DNA of 64,000 bases, taken from assembly GCA_026874595.1 (NCBI GenBank), contig CM049310.1, positions 18,946,058 to 19,010,057 on the forward strand. Direction: 5' to 3'. Under the pieces are notes generated by a model. That model was not told the DNA's origin. It saw nothing but the letters and a program-made list of their open reading frames with translations, and searched no databases. Origin of the DNA: Sipunculus nudus (taxonomy: Eukaryota > Annelida > Sipuncula > Golfingiida > Sipunculidae). The translations under genes and the position numbers were made by a program. Shown piece after piece: positions 1-11,381 of the stretch (its first letter is position 1; each line of letters opens with the position of its first letter).

Positions 1-1572
1 ATATATACCGTAGCTCCCCTTTTTTATCGCTGCGGCCTTAAGAATGATCGTAAATTTGAAAATCTGGACTTTTTTTCTAAACTCGCCGTTGGGCCATGAA
101 TACATGTAGATGGTTTATCTGAAATGAACTGTGAGAAGACCACTCGCCCGGACATGGCGCTTCTTTGGGCGATAATAGGAGATAAACCACACCACAGAGG
201 AAGAACTCTTCAAAGTCACTGAATTATTGTATAAATTGAATAGTCTAAATCTTCATATAAAATATAATATTTATTTGCATACAAAAATTGTCACATACAA
301 AATGTTAACAATGAAGAATAACAACACTCATTGTGAGATTAAAATGGATGAGATTATTCATGGTGAAGACTGGTGGCGATGACTGTTGGACAAACTCAAT
401 ATTACCGTTCAACCGTCATAAACTTTGATGGAGGCGGATTGTCTCTGATTCTATGTTAATTGTTTATAAAAAGTATTCAGAAAATCAAAATATGTAATCA
501 AGAATACTTAAAAAATCTCTATATAAGTTCAAATTTAGCAGGTAATTTATAAATTTTTTATATTTCTGATACATGTACCTCCATATTGAATAAGCCAACT
601 TCTCGCCCCCATGTCATGTTTCTGCCAACCTTCATCCTTGACTGGGTATAGACCGGTTGTATACTTCTGGTTATTCTTTTTTTTATACATTCACAGATAT
701 ATTGTATGCATCTAATTACTGTTAGAGGGGGGAAACCTGCTTGTGGATATAAATGGCAGAACATGTCACTATGGTTGATGGAATTTGGCAAATACTATTA
801 TAGACATATTTTATAGGGTTCATATGCCGTGCCATATTCTTGTTTGCAACTGATTTTCCATTATATATGTGAAAAAAAAATGTTCTGCTGATCTATACAA
901 GCCACTGTATATTTTAATTCTTGAAGTAATACTTTGAAATCTTAATCTATAATGAAAATTCTATTTCCTTGAATTACTCTGAAGAACTCTAATAATTTTC
1001 ATACCAGTTACTGCAGTATTAACATTGTCACATGGTACGTTGATACATCACTCCATGTCACTTACTGCTGGCACATTTGAAAACATTGCCAGTCAACTGA
1101 ATTATATATCAAAATAACTTAAGTTACCTTGTCGAGATACGAACGTATAGGAAACATGAGGCATGAAAAAAAAGTGATTTTAAAGTAAAATTAAAGTGGC
1201 TGGTCAAGGTAAGTAATTTTCCTGAAGAAAGTTTCTGTGTGGCTACCATTTGTTGAGGCAGTGTTCACGCAAGGCAGGCTGGGATCGGAATAGGTGGCTG
1301 TTCTGTTTACCACCCACCGTGTACAGCTGCTCAAAATATTCTTATTAGAAGATTGTGATTTAATAACCATTGTCAGCTATGGTTTGACTCTTTACAATGT
1401 CAGCTTCTTATTCATTTTACTTTCTTAACAAATAAACATTGCAAAATAATGCAAAATATGAGTTCAAAGTAGGCATATATTTCAGTTTTACTTGACCATG
1501 CCCATCGATGTGGGCAGTTGTGTGGTACAGCAGGGTTGTATTAATTGTATTATCCGGTGACAATTACCAAGA
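1..1572. other. AT-rich non-coding DNA, nothing recognised
   Basis: Only short chance reading frames are present. The frame on the minus strand at 558-791 has no recognisable domain and no convincing splice sites. A donor-like AAG/GTAAGT at about 1205-1212 has no open frame upstream, because a stop codon lies just before it. I see no RNA gene or transposon end here. It is most simply intron or intergenic sequence. Confidence 0.6.
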
Positions 1573-1580
1573 TTTTTAGC

Positions 1581-1603
1581 TCAGCTGACTGTAAGTCAAC
1601 TGA
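1581..1603 (+). repeat. 5' terminal hairpin of element B
   Basis: Arms 1581-1590 (TCAGCTGACT) and 1594-1603 (AGTCAACTGA) pair at 9 of 10 positions around a 3-base loop. The left arm overlaps the inverted repeat that reappears at 3142-3150, so this is likely a terminal structure used in mobilisation. Confidence 0.6.
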
Positions 1604-2094
1604 GGTATAGGAATGGCACTTTGTTCGTTGTCCATCCAGCCATCTGGTCGTCCGGCCATCCAGCCCTCCGTTAGCAGGGCACAAATCGTAACTGTTGGTC
1701 CTAGAAACTTCTAAGATAAAATCCAGGAGGTCAATAAAAAATCTCCTTGGAAACCTGAAATTAGGTCACTGTGACCTATATCCTCCAAGCTATGGGGCTT
1801 GAAAGTACCCCCCAGAATAATCAAAAATATAATACAAAACCTCCAATATCTTGATAATTAATGCATGGATTGTCATGAATCTTGCCTTGAATATTAACTA
1901 TGAATAGTATTGTCAGTTTTCAAAAAGTGGTGGTGCCACCTGTATTTTTTGTCATTTTAACGAATATTTTTCTTCTTTTTTTTTTTACTATAAAATTACA
2001 ACAATCATATCAGTTTCTCAGCTGTAATTACATCAAGTGTCCCAAACCCTGGTTTGTTTATTGATCACAAGTGGATGCCTTATAGTAATCACCT

Positions 2095-2126
<32 letters not shown>
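2095..2126 (+). repeat. (TGTC)n microsatellite inside element B
   Basis: Eight tetranucleotide units, TGTC with one TGTT variant, lie just upstream of the 145-bp array. A microsatellite next to the core array is a usual component of bivalve pearl-type elements, so it is probably part of the element rather than an independent repeat. Confidence 0.85.
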
Positions 2127-2252
2127 AATCGGTCTATCCACACAAATTTGTTTCCAGATGGTAACTCCAGGTTGTATTGACTCATGGATTTCAAACTTGA
2201 CTTGCGTATGGCCCACCACTAAAGCATGAACCTATATGATTTTGGGGTCACA

Positions 2253-3012
2253 AGGTCAAAGGTCAAGTTCACAGGACTCATTTATTTAAAAAGATTATGG
2301 CTGCATTTTGAGGCAAGCTTTTGATCCCAGACTTTTTATTTTGCGCATTTACTATTTTGCGCATTTAGCTGACTTGCCAGTATGGGGAGAGCATAAATGA
2401 ATTTGGGGTCACATGGTCAAAGGTCAAGGTCACAGGGGCCATCTGTTCACAAATTAGTTTCCAGATGATAACTCTAGTCAAGTTTGACATATTGGTTTCA
2501 AACGTAACTTATATATGACTCACCACTAAAGTAAGAACCGTGTTGATTTTGGGGTCCAACAGTCAAAGGTCAAGGTCACAGGACTCATTTCTTTAAAAAT
2601 AATGCATATGCATTTGAAGCCAAACTTTTCATTGCAAACCTTCCATCTTCAAGATGTTGCTTATCTGCCAATAGGGAAAGGTTCTGTTCATTTTTGGGGT
2701 CATGAGGTCAAAGGTCAAGGTCATGTGGGCCATCTATCCACATATTAGTTTCCAGATGATAACACAAGTTTGGTTTGAAATATTGGTTTCAAACTTGACT
2801 TATATATGGCCAACCACTAAAGTAAGAACTGTTGAATCTGGGGTCATGAGATCAAAGGTCAGGGTCACAGGACCCACCACTTTAGAAAGATTGTGGATGC
2901 ATTTTGAGCCAAACTTTTCATCTCAGTCCCTCCATCATCAGCATGTGGTGCACCTGCCAATAGGGGAAGTTTCCTTTTGATTTTTGGGTCACAAGGTCAA
3001 AGGTTAAGGTCA
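2253..3012 (+). repeat. Core tandem array of element B, about 145-bp units carrying AGGTCA repeats
   Basis: The signature AGGTCAAAGGTCAAGGTCA or a close variant starts at 2253, 2413, 2561, 2705, 2849 and 2994, so spacing is 144 to 160 bases. The copy at 2705 has it exactly in the first 19 bases. Each unit also repeats phrases such as TTTCAAACTTGACTTATA and CTGCCAATAGGG. Reading frames here, for example 2702-2980, are by-products of the repeat and not genes. Confidence 0.9.
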
Positions 3013-3141
3013 AAGGGCCCATCCATTCACAAATTAGTTTATAAATGATAACTCAAGTTTGAGTAGACAGGTTGACTTCAAACTAATCACAGGACCAATA
3101 TTTTGGAAAACCTCATAAACATATATCCTTATAGACAAATG

Positions 3142-3173
3142 CAGCTGAGCGTTGAGACCCATGGGTCCCTAGT
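3142..3173 (+). repeat. 3' terminus of element B: inset inverted repeat, palindrome, CTAG/T
   Basis: CAGCTGAGC is the exact inverse of 1579-1587. It is followed by the 12-bp palindrome GACCCATGGGTC at 3156-3167 and the CTAG motif at 3169-3172. The order matches the 3' ends of elements A1 and A2 later in the window although the sequences differ. Confidence 0.7.
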
Positions 3174-3586
3174 TTATAACAAGTTGTATATCCTACAAAA
3201 TATAAACATGTGAAGGTTCTGCATTTTAAGTTTTATATTTTACCATAAGCCATGATTAAATTAGTGCAAGTTGAAAATCTGCATGATGGTGCCCAATAGA
3301 GGATTGTATTCAGGCTTTCTGGCTCAATAAATGTATATATAAGTTGTTCAGTGTTCATCCAAGGGTCTTTGACAATTGCATGTACATGCAGAGAAGTGTT
3401 AAGAAGCATACAAGAAGCGTTTTGCATAATCACCATGAAAACAATCGTTCAGGGATCTTCCATATCTGATAATGTCCATGAGCTGTCACTAGGGCAAAAG
3501 TCCATGAGCTGTCACTAGGGCAAAAGTCTTTTATAACATACAGGTATTTTGTCCCTACCTCGAGTGTTATATATATGTCGAGGCCC
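3174..3586. other. Spacer between elements B and C
   Basis: AT-rich sequence without a recognisable gene. It contains the exact 26-bp tandem duplication listed separately. A TATATATAT run at 3568-3576 adjoins the left side of element C. Confidence 0.5.
3474..3525 (+). repeat. Exact 26-bp direct tandem duplication
   Basis: The unit at 3474-3499 (beginning GTCCATGAGCTG) is repeated without change at 3500-3525. A small slippage or copy event is the simplest explanation. Confidence 0.95.
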
Positions 3587-3623
3587 AGATTAGAATCTGG
3601 CCCAATTTAAAACTGGGCCAGCC
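3587..3623 (+). repeat. Left terminal inverted repeat of element C
   Basis: Begins AGATTAGAATCTGGCCC and pairs base for base with 4745-4781 on the other strand. Confidence 0.9.
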
Positions 3624-4744
3624 CAGGTCAAAATTTTGATCTGGACCGGCCCAATTCAAAATTCTAATCTGGGCCAGACCAGTTTTAAACTGGGCCAGCC
3701 CAAATTAAAATTTTGATCTTAGCCAGTCCAGATTACAATCCTGTTTTGAAGACTTCAAGATTTAAATCTGGTCTGGACTGATTTTAAACTGGGCCAGCGC
3801 AGATTTGAATTTTGATCTGGGCCGGTCAAGTTTACAATCCTGTGGAGGACTGTCACTGTTTTAACTCCTGTCATATTTTTTTTGTAATTTTACCTCATGT
3901 TAAATGACTAAAATATATTTATAAAATAATCATGTTAAACATTAGTATTTTACAGCGGAAAACTACTTCAAGGCCGAAAAATTACTTTTGTTCACTTATA
4001 AATGAGTAAAGTTGGTATTTAATTATGCATGTATACATTTAGTATAACACATAAAATTTGGATTTTCAGAACAGATAAATATCACAGTTAAGTTGAAAAT
4101 TATGATATTAAGTTAAGATGTCTCAGAACTGATACATATTCTAAAACTGTGATTAATTATGAAGGTTTGTTTAGGTATAGTTTATGCTTATGTGAACTTG
4201 CATGCTTGAAGAATAGATGAAACCAAAGAAGCACATTACATTTGTTTGTAAGCTTTTTTTGCTCACTAAACTATTTAAACAATCTTCTTCATTTTGTATT
4301 TTGTGCCCTTCAAAATGTTGTATCTTGAATAAATGCTGACTGTATTATCTGATAAGATGATAAAATCAAGCTAGGATAGGATTAGATTAGGAGCTAGCCT
4401 GGGATTAGATTAGGATTCTGATCTTGGCTGGCCCAGTTTAAGATCAGTCCACCACAGGATTATAATCTTGACTGGCCCAGATCAAAATTCTAATCTTGGC
4501 TGGCCCAGTTTAAAATCTGTCCACCACAGTATTGTAAACTTGACCAGTCCAGATTAAAATTCTAATCTGGTCTGGCCCAGTTTAAAAAAGTCCAGACCAG
4601 ATATAAATCCTGAAGTGTTCACCACAGGATTGTAATCTGGACTGGCCCAGATCAAAATATTAATCTAGGCTGGCCTAGTTTAAAACTTGTCTGGCCCAGA
4701 TTAGAATTTCGATCTGGGCCGGTCCAGATCAAAATTTTAATGTT

Positions 4745-4781
4745 GGCTGGCCCAGTTTTAAATTGGGCCAGATTCTAATCT
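4745..4781 (-). repeat. Right terminal inverted repeat of element C
   Basis: Ends CAGATTCTAATCT on the plus strand, the exact reverse complement of 3587-3623. Confidence 0.9.
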
Positions 4782-7267
4782 ATATATATTTAATATACAT
4801 AATCTGGCAGCATATTTAACCTCTGTAATAAATATACTTTTTATTTAAGTCTTCATTAAAGCAGCTGTGTTGTGATTTATTTTGCTGCATGCAGCTGATT
4901 ATTGCTACCCTTAGGCCAGAGACAAAGTCAGGTTGCAGCCCTTAAGGAATTTTTGGGGTATTTGGACCTCGGTGGCAGCTCCTTTAAGGGACCATGTAAA
5001 CTCAGGGTACCACTATAAATAGATGTGCGGCCATAAAAAGAGGATCTACAGTAGTTCAGAATAAGTAAAGGACATGTTAATAATATGCTAATAAAATGTT
5101 TCATTGTTATCAGTTACAAGATGAAGTTTCTCTGATGTTATGAATTGTTATTCATTACTCACTATCTAACTCACCATCTAAAGTGTTATTTTTTTATGAA
5201 ATTGCTTAACATCATTTTCACAAAAATAAATGATCTGCAAGTCTGGAATGCTTCTCTTTTAATAAGACAGAAATTACCAAACACTGGTGATACCAAATCA
5301 GCTTTTATCTAGCTAGATTATTCAGTTATTTTCGCAAGTTGTATTTTCTTAAATTAATTACTTGCTAGGGTTGCTAGTTTTGCAGTGAACATTACTATAT
5401 CAGTCATTATTAAATGCAAGTGTTTATTCTTTAAAACCCTTTAGGGTTCTACCAATAGAAAAAGGCTTGTGTTTATTTACCAGGTATTCTTTACATAATG
5501 GTCTGTAAAAGGTTGGGAGAGAAACAGTCAGTGTCTGAGGCTCTACCAATCAGGAAATGTCATCAATTGTTTCTGTTCATTTTTTTGTTGATTTACTTTG
5601 GTAACAGAATTGTGCAGTAACTACAGGACTTATTCATTGTTGATTGAGGGATGAGCCAGGGAAGAACCTGTTAAATTTTGGTGCATATATCCAGATAAAG
5701 GGATCTAATATCAAATTGTATCATAAAACAATAATTTGGAAAATATATATATATGGCTGATCTGCTACCTGCAGTGTACTGTAAAGTCAACTATATGGTT
5801 TTACTGATAATGATGTCCCGCAACTGTAGTAACATAGTACACTGTCATTGCTGAACAAATGATGCACTAACACCATTGAACTTACCAGTAATGTACTGAT
5901 TTTAAAATTGTTCATCTAGACACTGAGACCCTTGCCTGGGAGACCTCATAAAACTGGTGTGGATCAGGGTAAAAGGGTGATACAGAGGTATTTTTTGCCT
6001 TTGTGGAGGTACACACACCAATGAGAGCCATTCTTGTTGCTTCTATCATTATGGCTGTTCCAGTCATGAAATGTACACAACTGTGGAAATGTGAAGTAAT
6101 TTAGGGGACAATCGAGTACATTTACTTGAAAGTATACTTAACTGACAGGGGGTCCCACAGGGGAGTGTTTTGTCTTGGCTCAAGCATCAGAAGGACAGCT
6201 CAGCCATGGGGTGATTAAAGATACATGATCAACTGCATGTGATAGGTTCACTGAAGCTGTGGAAAAATTACACTCTCTTCACTTCTGGAGAGTGAACTGT
6301 AATCTTGAGCTTTGGTACAATGTTAGTGTACAACTTTGTGTCACTCTATACATGTCACATCTGGGTCTAAAGTTTTTATCATCTGGTTTAGGTGATGCAA
6401 GAGATGTTTTATTTGTGATGAACAGTTTACACATGCAGCCACTGCTCACAACTGGCCTGCCACCTGGTGGCACTTTTCCATAATTATCACTCTTCATAGA
6501 CATACCCACACTTTGCAATACCTGAATCTCTTTATATGAAGAGGTAAAGTTTTGCCAAACATATTTAGTAATTAACCTTGGGAGAACATTTAAACCGTAT
6601 ATCAAGATTGGATCACCAATATCTTATTTTAATGAGGTATAAAAAATTAATTATCTTCTAAACTGTGCTGGAAATATAATTCAGCATTAATTAAATTGAC
6701 TGTTGAACCCAGTTTTATATATATTGTATATTTTCAGGAACGGTAAAAAGTGACTTTTATACCCTTCATTTTATTGGTTTGATCATTGCCTGTGGCAGGC
6801 TTGTCCAATAGCTGAGTATGCTAATGATATTTGATTGAAATTATTGAGTTATTGCAGAGAGATTGTGCATATAAATCACAGATGAACTGGAGTTATAACG
6901 ATAGCTGTAAAAGGCTATCCATCAGTGTGATGAGTGTGATAAAGTGTGTAATTGTATTTCATAAGTCCACTTGTCTGAACTGGTAGGCTGCCGAGGTGAA
7001 GGTATATAGACCTGGGGTGAATTAATATAGTCGTGGGTCATCTTGAAAGTGACAGCCCCACTTATATGTGGTGTTATAGTTAAGCTGTATGGACATCAGT
7101 TCACCCCTTTATGTGTGTTCACTATCTGGATTTCTTGTTTGAACAAGTGTCAACTTTACATATCATGGAATAAGCAAGCAACTGCCACTGAATCCTACCC
7201 TAAGGGTCATTGAGTAAGCTGCACAGTGAAAGCTGCACACTGTATTTGAAATTTTCTGTTTGAACAG
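4782..7267. other. AT-rich non-coding DNA
   Basis: Contains a short (AT)6 run at 5743-5754 and unremarkable chance frames on both strands around 6259-6605. I see no gene, RNA or transposon end. Confidence 0.55.
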
Positions 7268-7354
7268 GTCACCGCCCCTGAGTCAGTTTAAGAAGTATAC
7301 TAAGTCTCAAGAGTTTGAAAGCTAGAGATCCTGGCATTAAGAGTGAAGGTTAAG
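7268..7354 (+). other. Weak candidate non-coding exon
   Basis: An acceptor-like TTTTCTGTTTGAACAG ends at 7267 and a strong donor, AAG/GTAAGT, follows 7354, framing 87 bases. All three frames contain a stop, so it could only be untranslated or part of a long non-coding RNA. Splice-like pairs at this spacing also arise by chance in AT-rich DNA. No neighbouring exon supports it. Confidence 0.15.
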
Positions 7355-9518
7355 GTAAGTTGATCCAGCATTTTACCTGTCTTGCATTCCTCCTGTATTG
7401 TTTACTTATTTATAGAGCAGTCTCCAGGTGTATTTGATGTCATTTTAAAGAAGTCAAGGGCTTCATGTAACACTATGTATTATTGAAATCAAAACTATGA
7501 GTACATTAGTTTATTGTAGAAACTTTTACATTTGGGAGAATATGAATTGAGTGACAATTTAACTATCACGAGATGCAATTGTTATAACTTAGTAGCACAG
7601 CTAAGAGAGAAATAAAAAATCTATTGGAAAATTAAGTAATGATAATTTATGTCTTCACATCCCCTGTTTTTATGGGCAATCTTAGGAAATCAACTTAGTT
7701 TCAGTTTATCCAGTTATTAAGTTATTAACAGTTAAAATGTGTTTTATTTAACAATTTAAGCTCACTTTAGCATGCTTTCCTACAGTCAGCTTCAGTGCAA
7801 AAGAAAGGAACATGGAATAATTTGTTCCACATTGGTCAGCACTATTTCATTTCCAAACAAAGGCCAATATTCTTTGAATTTCGATCCGCATGAGATGCAA
7901 AAAATAGAAAAAAGTGTTGACAGGGTACCACATAAATCCACCGAATCCTCAACATCTCATAATGACTGTGTTTCATTTAAATATTCATATATTTAATTTT
8001 CTCAGTATTCAGGACACAACATTTTGCTGTCTGTATAACATCAATAACTAACAGAATAAGCACAATTCCCACTGTTTAGTTCCCTTGACTTTAATAATAC
8101 CTGATAAGGTGTGACCCTGGCCTTTGTACCATTGTTAGTAACTGTTAACATTATTTTAAATATCCATTGTGGTTAAAACATGTCTGTATATCCTTTTGAA
8201 AAGTACTTTTTGAAAATCCAAGTGAAAATATAAGAAATGTTCAAAATATAATTATGTTGGAATCTAAATATATACTTGTGATTACAGAAATGTAATTAAT
8301 GATTTGAAGCTTTAGATAATGTGCATTTAAAATGATTTTTTTTTACATACAAACTATAAAAATCTGTTTTTACCTTATAATTTATGTTAAAACACCAGCA
8401 AGGTTCAGCATGCCATTAATCACTAAATAATTGTGAAAAGTAATTGTTATCAAGTACCTAAATGCATTACATTATATTCAGATTTTATTTCAATATTGCA
8501 TAATTTAGAAACCTCATTACATATTAGTGGTTATCTCAGTCTGAATAAGTACCCTAGATATCTCTTGATATATTGGACCTCGGCCAAATTTTGTCTGTAA
8601 AACAATGAAATGATCTTGTTCGGTTAATTTAGAACTGACACACTTGATTTTAAATCACATGGTTAATTGCAGAAATCGTTTGGCAAAAAATCCTAGTGAT
8701 TGCATCTCTCTATTGCCTTAGAAGAAAATAATTGTCCTTGGAAATATTTAAAGACTTTTATTGGGCACAGAAATAACATAGAAACAGAAAATTGTTGTTG
8801 CAAAGACAAGACACCAGCATGGTCATCAGTAAAGCATTTCACAGGACAGCAGGGCCTTTAAGATTCCATGCAGTCTCAAGTCTGGTAAATTATAGGACCA
8901 TAACAGTTTAAAGATTTTGTTATTTTTACAATATTGTACATTGATTTAAAAAAAGGAGGTATTTTCATAAATTTAGTACAAGATTTCAAATTTCTCTGGC
9001 CAAATTTTCCTCACCATGGCCTGTTAAACATAAGAGTATGCAAAGACCCACCTGAAGGTTCTGGCTATGGACTGTGGTTTCCTGATAATTTCAGTCCCTG
9101 CTTACATGCTGTGCATTGAAATAAGTATTTATGGAATGAAAAATGTCTTGTTAATTTAAAAAGTTGTTGTCACTTCAGGTTATTTACATTCACTTGAAGA
9201 AAACATAACAGAATATACCTATACATGTACAAGTTTGTAATCAGATGGAAAGATCATGTTGGCCACAACAAAACCTTGTCTTGTGACTCCATCAAAAATC
9301 AGATATAAAAAAATCCCTTGTTTTTTTTGGCAAAGGTTAATGCTGCATGATCTAGTCTAAACCTGCCTAATGCACTCTTTTCTTTATTCTTGTTTTTTTT
9401 TCTTAGTGTATCAATACATGCTTATACTATATGATTTCATCGAGACAGTCTGATTCAAAATTGCATAGTGATATAGTCACCTGATCAGTGGTTACAGAAG
9501 CAGTCTAAGTTTATTAAT
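7355..9518. other. AT-rich non-coding DNA, nothing recognised
   Basis: Frames at 7772-7996 and 8934-9119 lack domains and convincing splice context. No repeat unit longer than a few bases is apparent. Confidence 0.55.
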
Positions 9519-9519
9519 T

Positions 9520-9544
9520 GTATCCCCAGACAAAGTTGGGATAC
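9520..9544 (+). repeat. 5' terminal hairpin of element A1
   Basis: GTATCCC at 9520-9526 pairs perfectly with GGGATAC at 9538-9544 over an 11-base loop. Element A2 has the same structure with 8-bp arms, so pairing is kept while the sequence changes. Confidence 0.75.
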
Positions 9545-10181
9545 TATGGTTTCATGATGGTCCTGCCGCCGCCGCCTCCGCCACAGAAAAACCTTGTGAG
9601 CGGGATAACTCAAAAAATATTTCACTGATCTTTTTCAAACTTTACATTTGTATAGATATAGGTAAGGGGACGAAGCCTGTTCAAAATGGGGTCATGACCT
9701 ATGCTAGGAGAGTGACCTTGACCTTGAATAGGTCCATTTTTGCTGAAAATAACACATTCTTAAATATATCAAGTAAGCTTGCACGGACTGGTCCAAAAAT
9801 CAAGGGGACCGAAGATCTTGGATAGCCTTGAGATATACCGGAAACTGGTGGCGCCACCTATTATCCTTTTTTTGTTTTTACGCCTTTTAATACCCCCATA
9901 AATGCCACTTGACAGTACTGTAAGCATTTTAAGTCAAAAACTAATGGACAGATTTCTTTCATATTATGCACATGTAGAGAGATGGGTTATGGGATGAGGT
10001 CTATTTACATTTGGGTCATGACCTTTACCATGAGAGTGGCCTTGACCTTTAATGTTTCCATATTTGGTGAAAATCACACACCTCTTATGATATCTCCAGT
10101 GTTGATAGCCATATGGATTTCAAACGTGACTTATGTATGGCCCACCACTAAAGTAAGAACCCTATAGGTTCTAGGGTCATG

Positions 10182-11247
10182 AGGTCAAAGGTCAAGGTCA
10201 CTGGACTCGCATCTTAAAAGATACTGTGGATGCATTTTAAGCCAAACTTTCATCCAAGGTCTTCCATCTTGAATATAAAGCTCACTTGCCAATAGTGGAT
10301 GATCCATATCAATTTTGGGGTCACAAGGTCAAAGGTCAAGGCCACAGGAGCTGTCTGTCAAAAAATTAGTTTCTGAATGATAATTCCTGCTTTTATTGAT
10401 GTATTGATTTCAAACTTGACTTATATATGTCCCATTGAAAAAGCAAGACTCCAATTGATTTTGGGGTCATGAGTTCAAAGGTCAAGGTCACAGGACACAT
10501 CTTTGAAAAGATTGTGGATGCATTTTCAGCCAAACATTTCATCTCAGACCTTTCATCTTGCACATATAGTTCTTCTGCCAATAGAGAAAGACCCCTATCA
10601 ATTTTGAGGTCAAAAGGTCAAAGGTCAAGGCCACAGGAGCCATCTGTCCAAAAATTAGTTTCTGGATCGTAATTCCTGCTTTTATTGATGTGCAGATTTC
10701 AAACTTGACTTGTATATGACCAATTGGAAAAGCAAGACCTGAATTGATTTTGGGGTCATGAGGTCAAAGGTCAAGGTCACAGGACACATCTTTAAAAGAT
10801 TGTGAATGCATTTTCAGCCAAACATTTCATCTCAGACATTTCATCTTGCACATACAGTTCCCCTGCCAATAGATGAAGACGCCTGTCAATTGTGAGGTCA
10901 CAAGGTCAAAGGTGAAGGTCACAGGAGCCATCTGTCCAAAAATTAGTTCCCGAGATGATAATTCAAGCTTGGATTAATATATGGATTTCAAACCTGACTT
11001 AAATATGGCCCATCAATAAATCTTGACCTCTATTGATTTATACATAAAAGTGGATGATCCATATCAATTTTGGGGTCACAAGGTCAAAGGTCAAGGCCAC
11101 AGGAGCCATCTGTCAAGAAATTAGTTTCTGGATGATAATTCCTGCTTTTATTGATGTATTGATTTCAAACTTGACTTATATATATGTCCCATTGAAAAAG
11201 CAAGACCCCAATTGATTTTGGGGTCATGAGGACAAAGGTCAAGGTCA
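10182..11247 (+). repeat. Core tandem array of element A1 (AGGTCA module), 8 units
   Basis: Signature starts at 10182, 10326, 10472, 10615, 10761, 10913, 11081 and 11229. Spacing is 143 to 168 bases, mostly about 145. Alternate units resemble each other more (TCACAAGGTC with GGCCACAGGAGC versus TCATGAGGTC with GGTCACAGGAC), so part of the array is built of dimers of about 290 bp. The same module forms the array of element B at 2253-3012. Frames at 10393-10581 and 10469-10672 are repeat by-products. Confidence 0.9.
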
Positions 11248-11353
11248 CAGAACCAACATCTTCAAAAAGATTGTGGATTGATAGATAGAAGAAACAATAA
11301 TTGCTTGCCAAGTGTCAGTATATGCTGCTAAAAATGGGGGCCTATTCTTAAAC

Positions 11354-11373
11354 GGGGGGGGGGGGGGGGGGGG
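11354..11373 (+). repeat. Poly-G tract, 20 G, in the 3' part of element A1
   Basis: Twenty consecutive G follow a GGGGGCCTATTC block. Element A2 has a run of 14 G at the corresponding place (31018-31031), so the G tract is a part of the element that varies in length. Confidence 0.9.
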
Positions 11374-11381
11374 CCTTACTA

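Larger units (their letters stand above)
1573..3173 (+). mobile_element. Element B: Helentron-like non-autonomous element with core tandem array
   Basis: Seen: the left end has GCTCAGCTG (1579-1587) inside a short hairpin. Its exact inverse, CAGCTGAGC, lies at 3142-3150, inset about 20 bases from the right end. The right end continues into a 12-bp palindrome, GACCCATGGGTC (3156-3167), and then CTAG followed by T (3169-3173). Between the ends are one degenerate unit of the GGTGGYGCCACC module (around 1840-1940), a TGTC microsatellite, and six units of about 145 bp. Known: a 5' inverted repeat, an inset 3' inverted repeat, a 3' hairpin and internal tandem repeats are hallmarks of Helentron-associated non-autonomous elements (HINEs), the group that includes Drosophila DINE-1 and the bivalve pearl-type elements. 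Inferred: this is such an element, unable to move without a helper. It carries no transposase or helicase frame. Exact borders are uncertain by a few bases. Confidence 0.7.
3587..4781. mobile_element. Element C: foldback-type element with inverted repetitive ends
   Basis: Seen: 3587-3623 is the perfect reverse complement of 4745-4781 (37 bp). Inside each end is an array of related units of about 70 to 100 bp built from pieces such as ACTGGGCCAGCCCAGATT and AAAATTTTGATCTGGGCC. In the left array (to about 3850) these read forward; in the right array (from about 4425) they read reversed. Even the array edge is mirrored: ACAATCCTGTGG near 3835 against CCACAGGATTGT near 4622. The roughly 570 bases between the arrays are AT-rich with no reading frame of note. 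TATATATAT lies at 3568-3576 and 4781-4789, but this is too simple to count as a target duplication. Known: long inverted ends made of internal repeats define foldback DNA transposons. Inferred: a non-autonomous foldback element. I cannot name the superfamily. Confidence 0.7.

Noticed and set aside
2702-2980. Open frame in element B, and similar frames at 9982-10167, 10393-10672 and 30697-30894
   Set aside because: All fall within the tandem core units and follow the repeat period, so they are repeat by-products.
3568-4789. TATATATAT on both sides of element C as a target-site duplication
   Set aside because: Too simple a sequence in AT-rich DNA, and on the left it is separated from the inverted end by ten bases.
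9565-9582. CCG repeats as a possible coding or CpG-island signal
   Set aside because: The same CCG-rich patch lies at the same place in element A2, so it belongs to the mobile element.
2253-11247. CRISPR-like regular repeats
   Set aside because: The 145-bp units are long, diverged and continuous, with no short identical repeats separated by unique spacers, and the context is eukaryotic.
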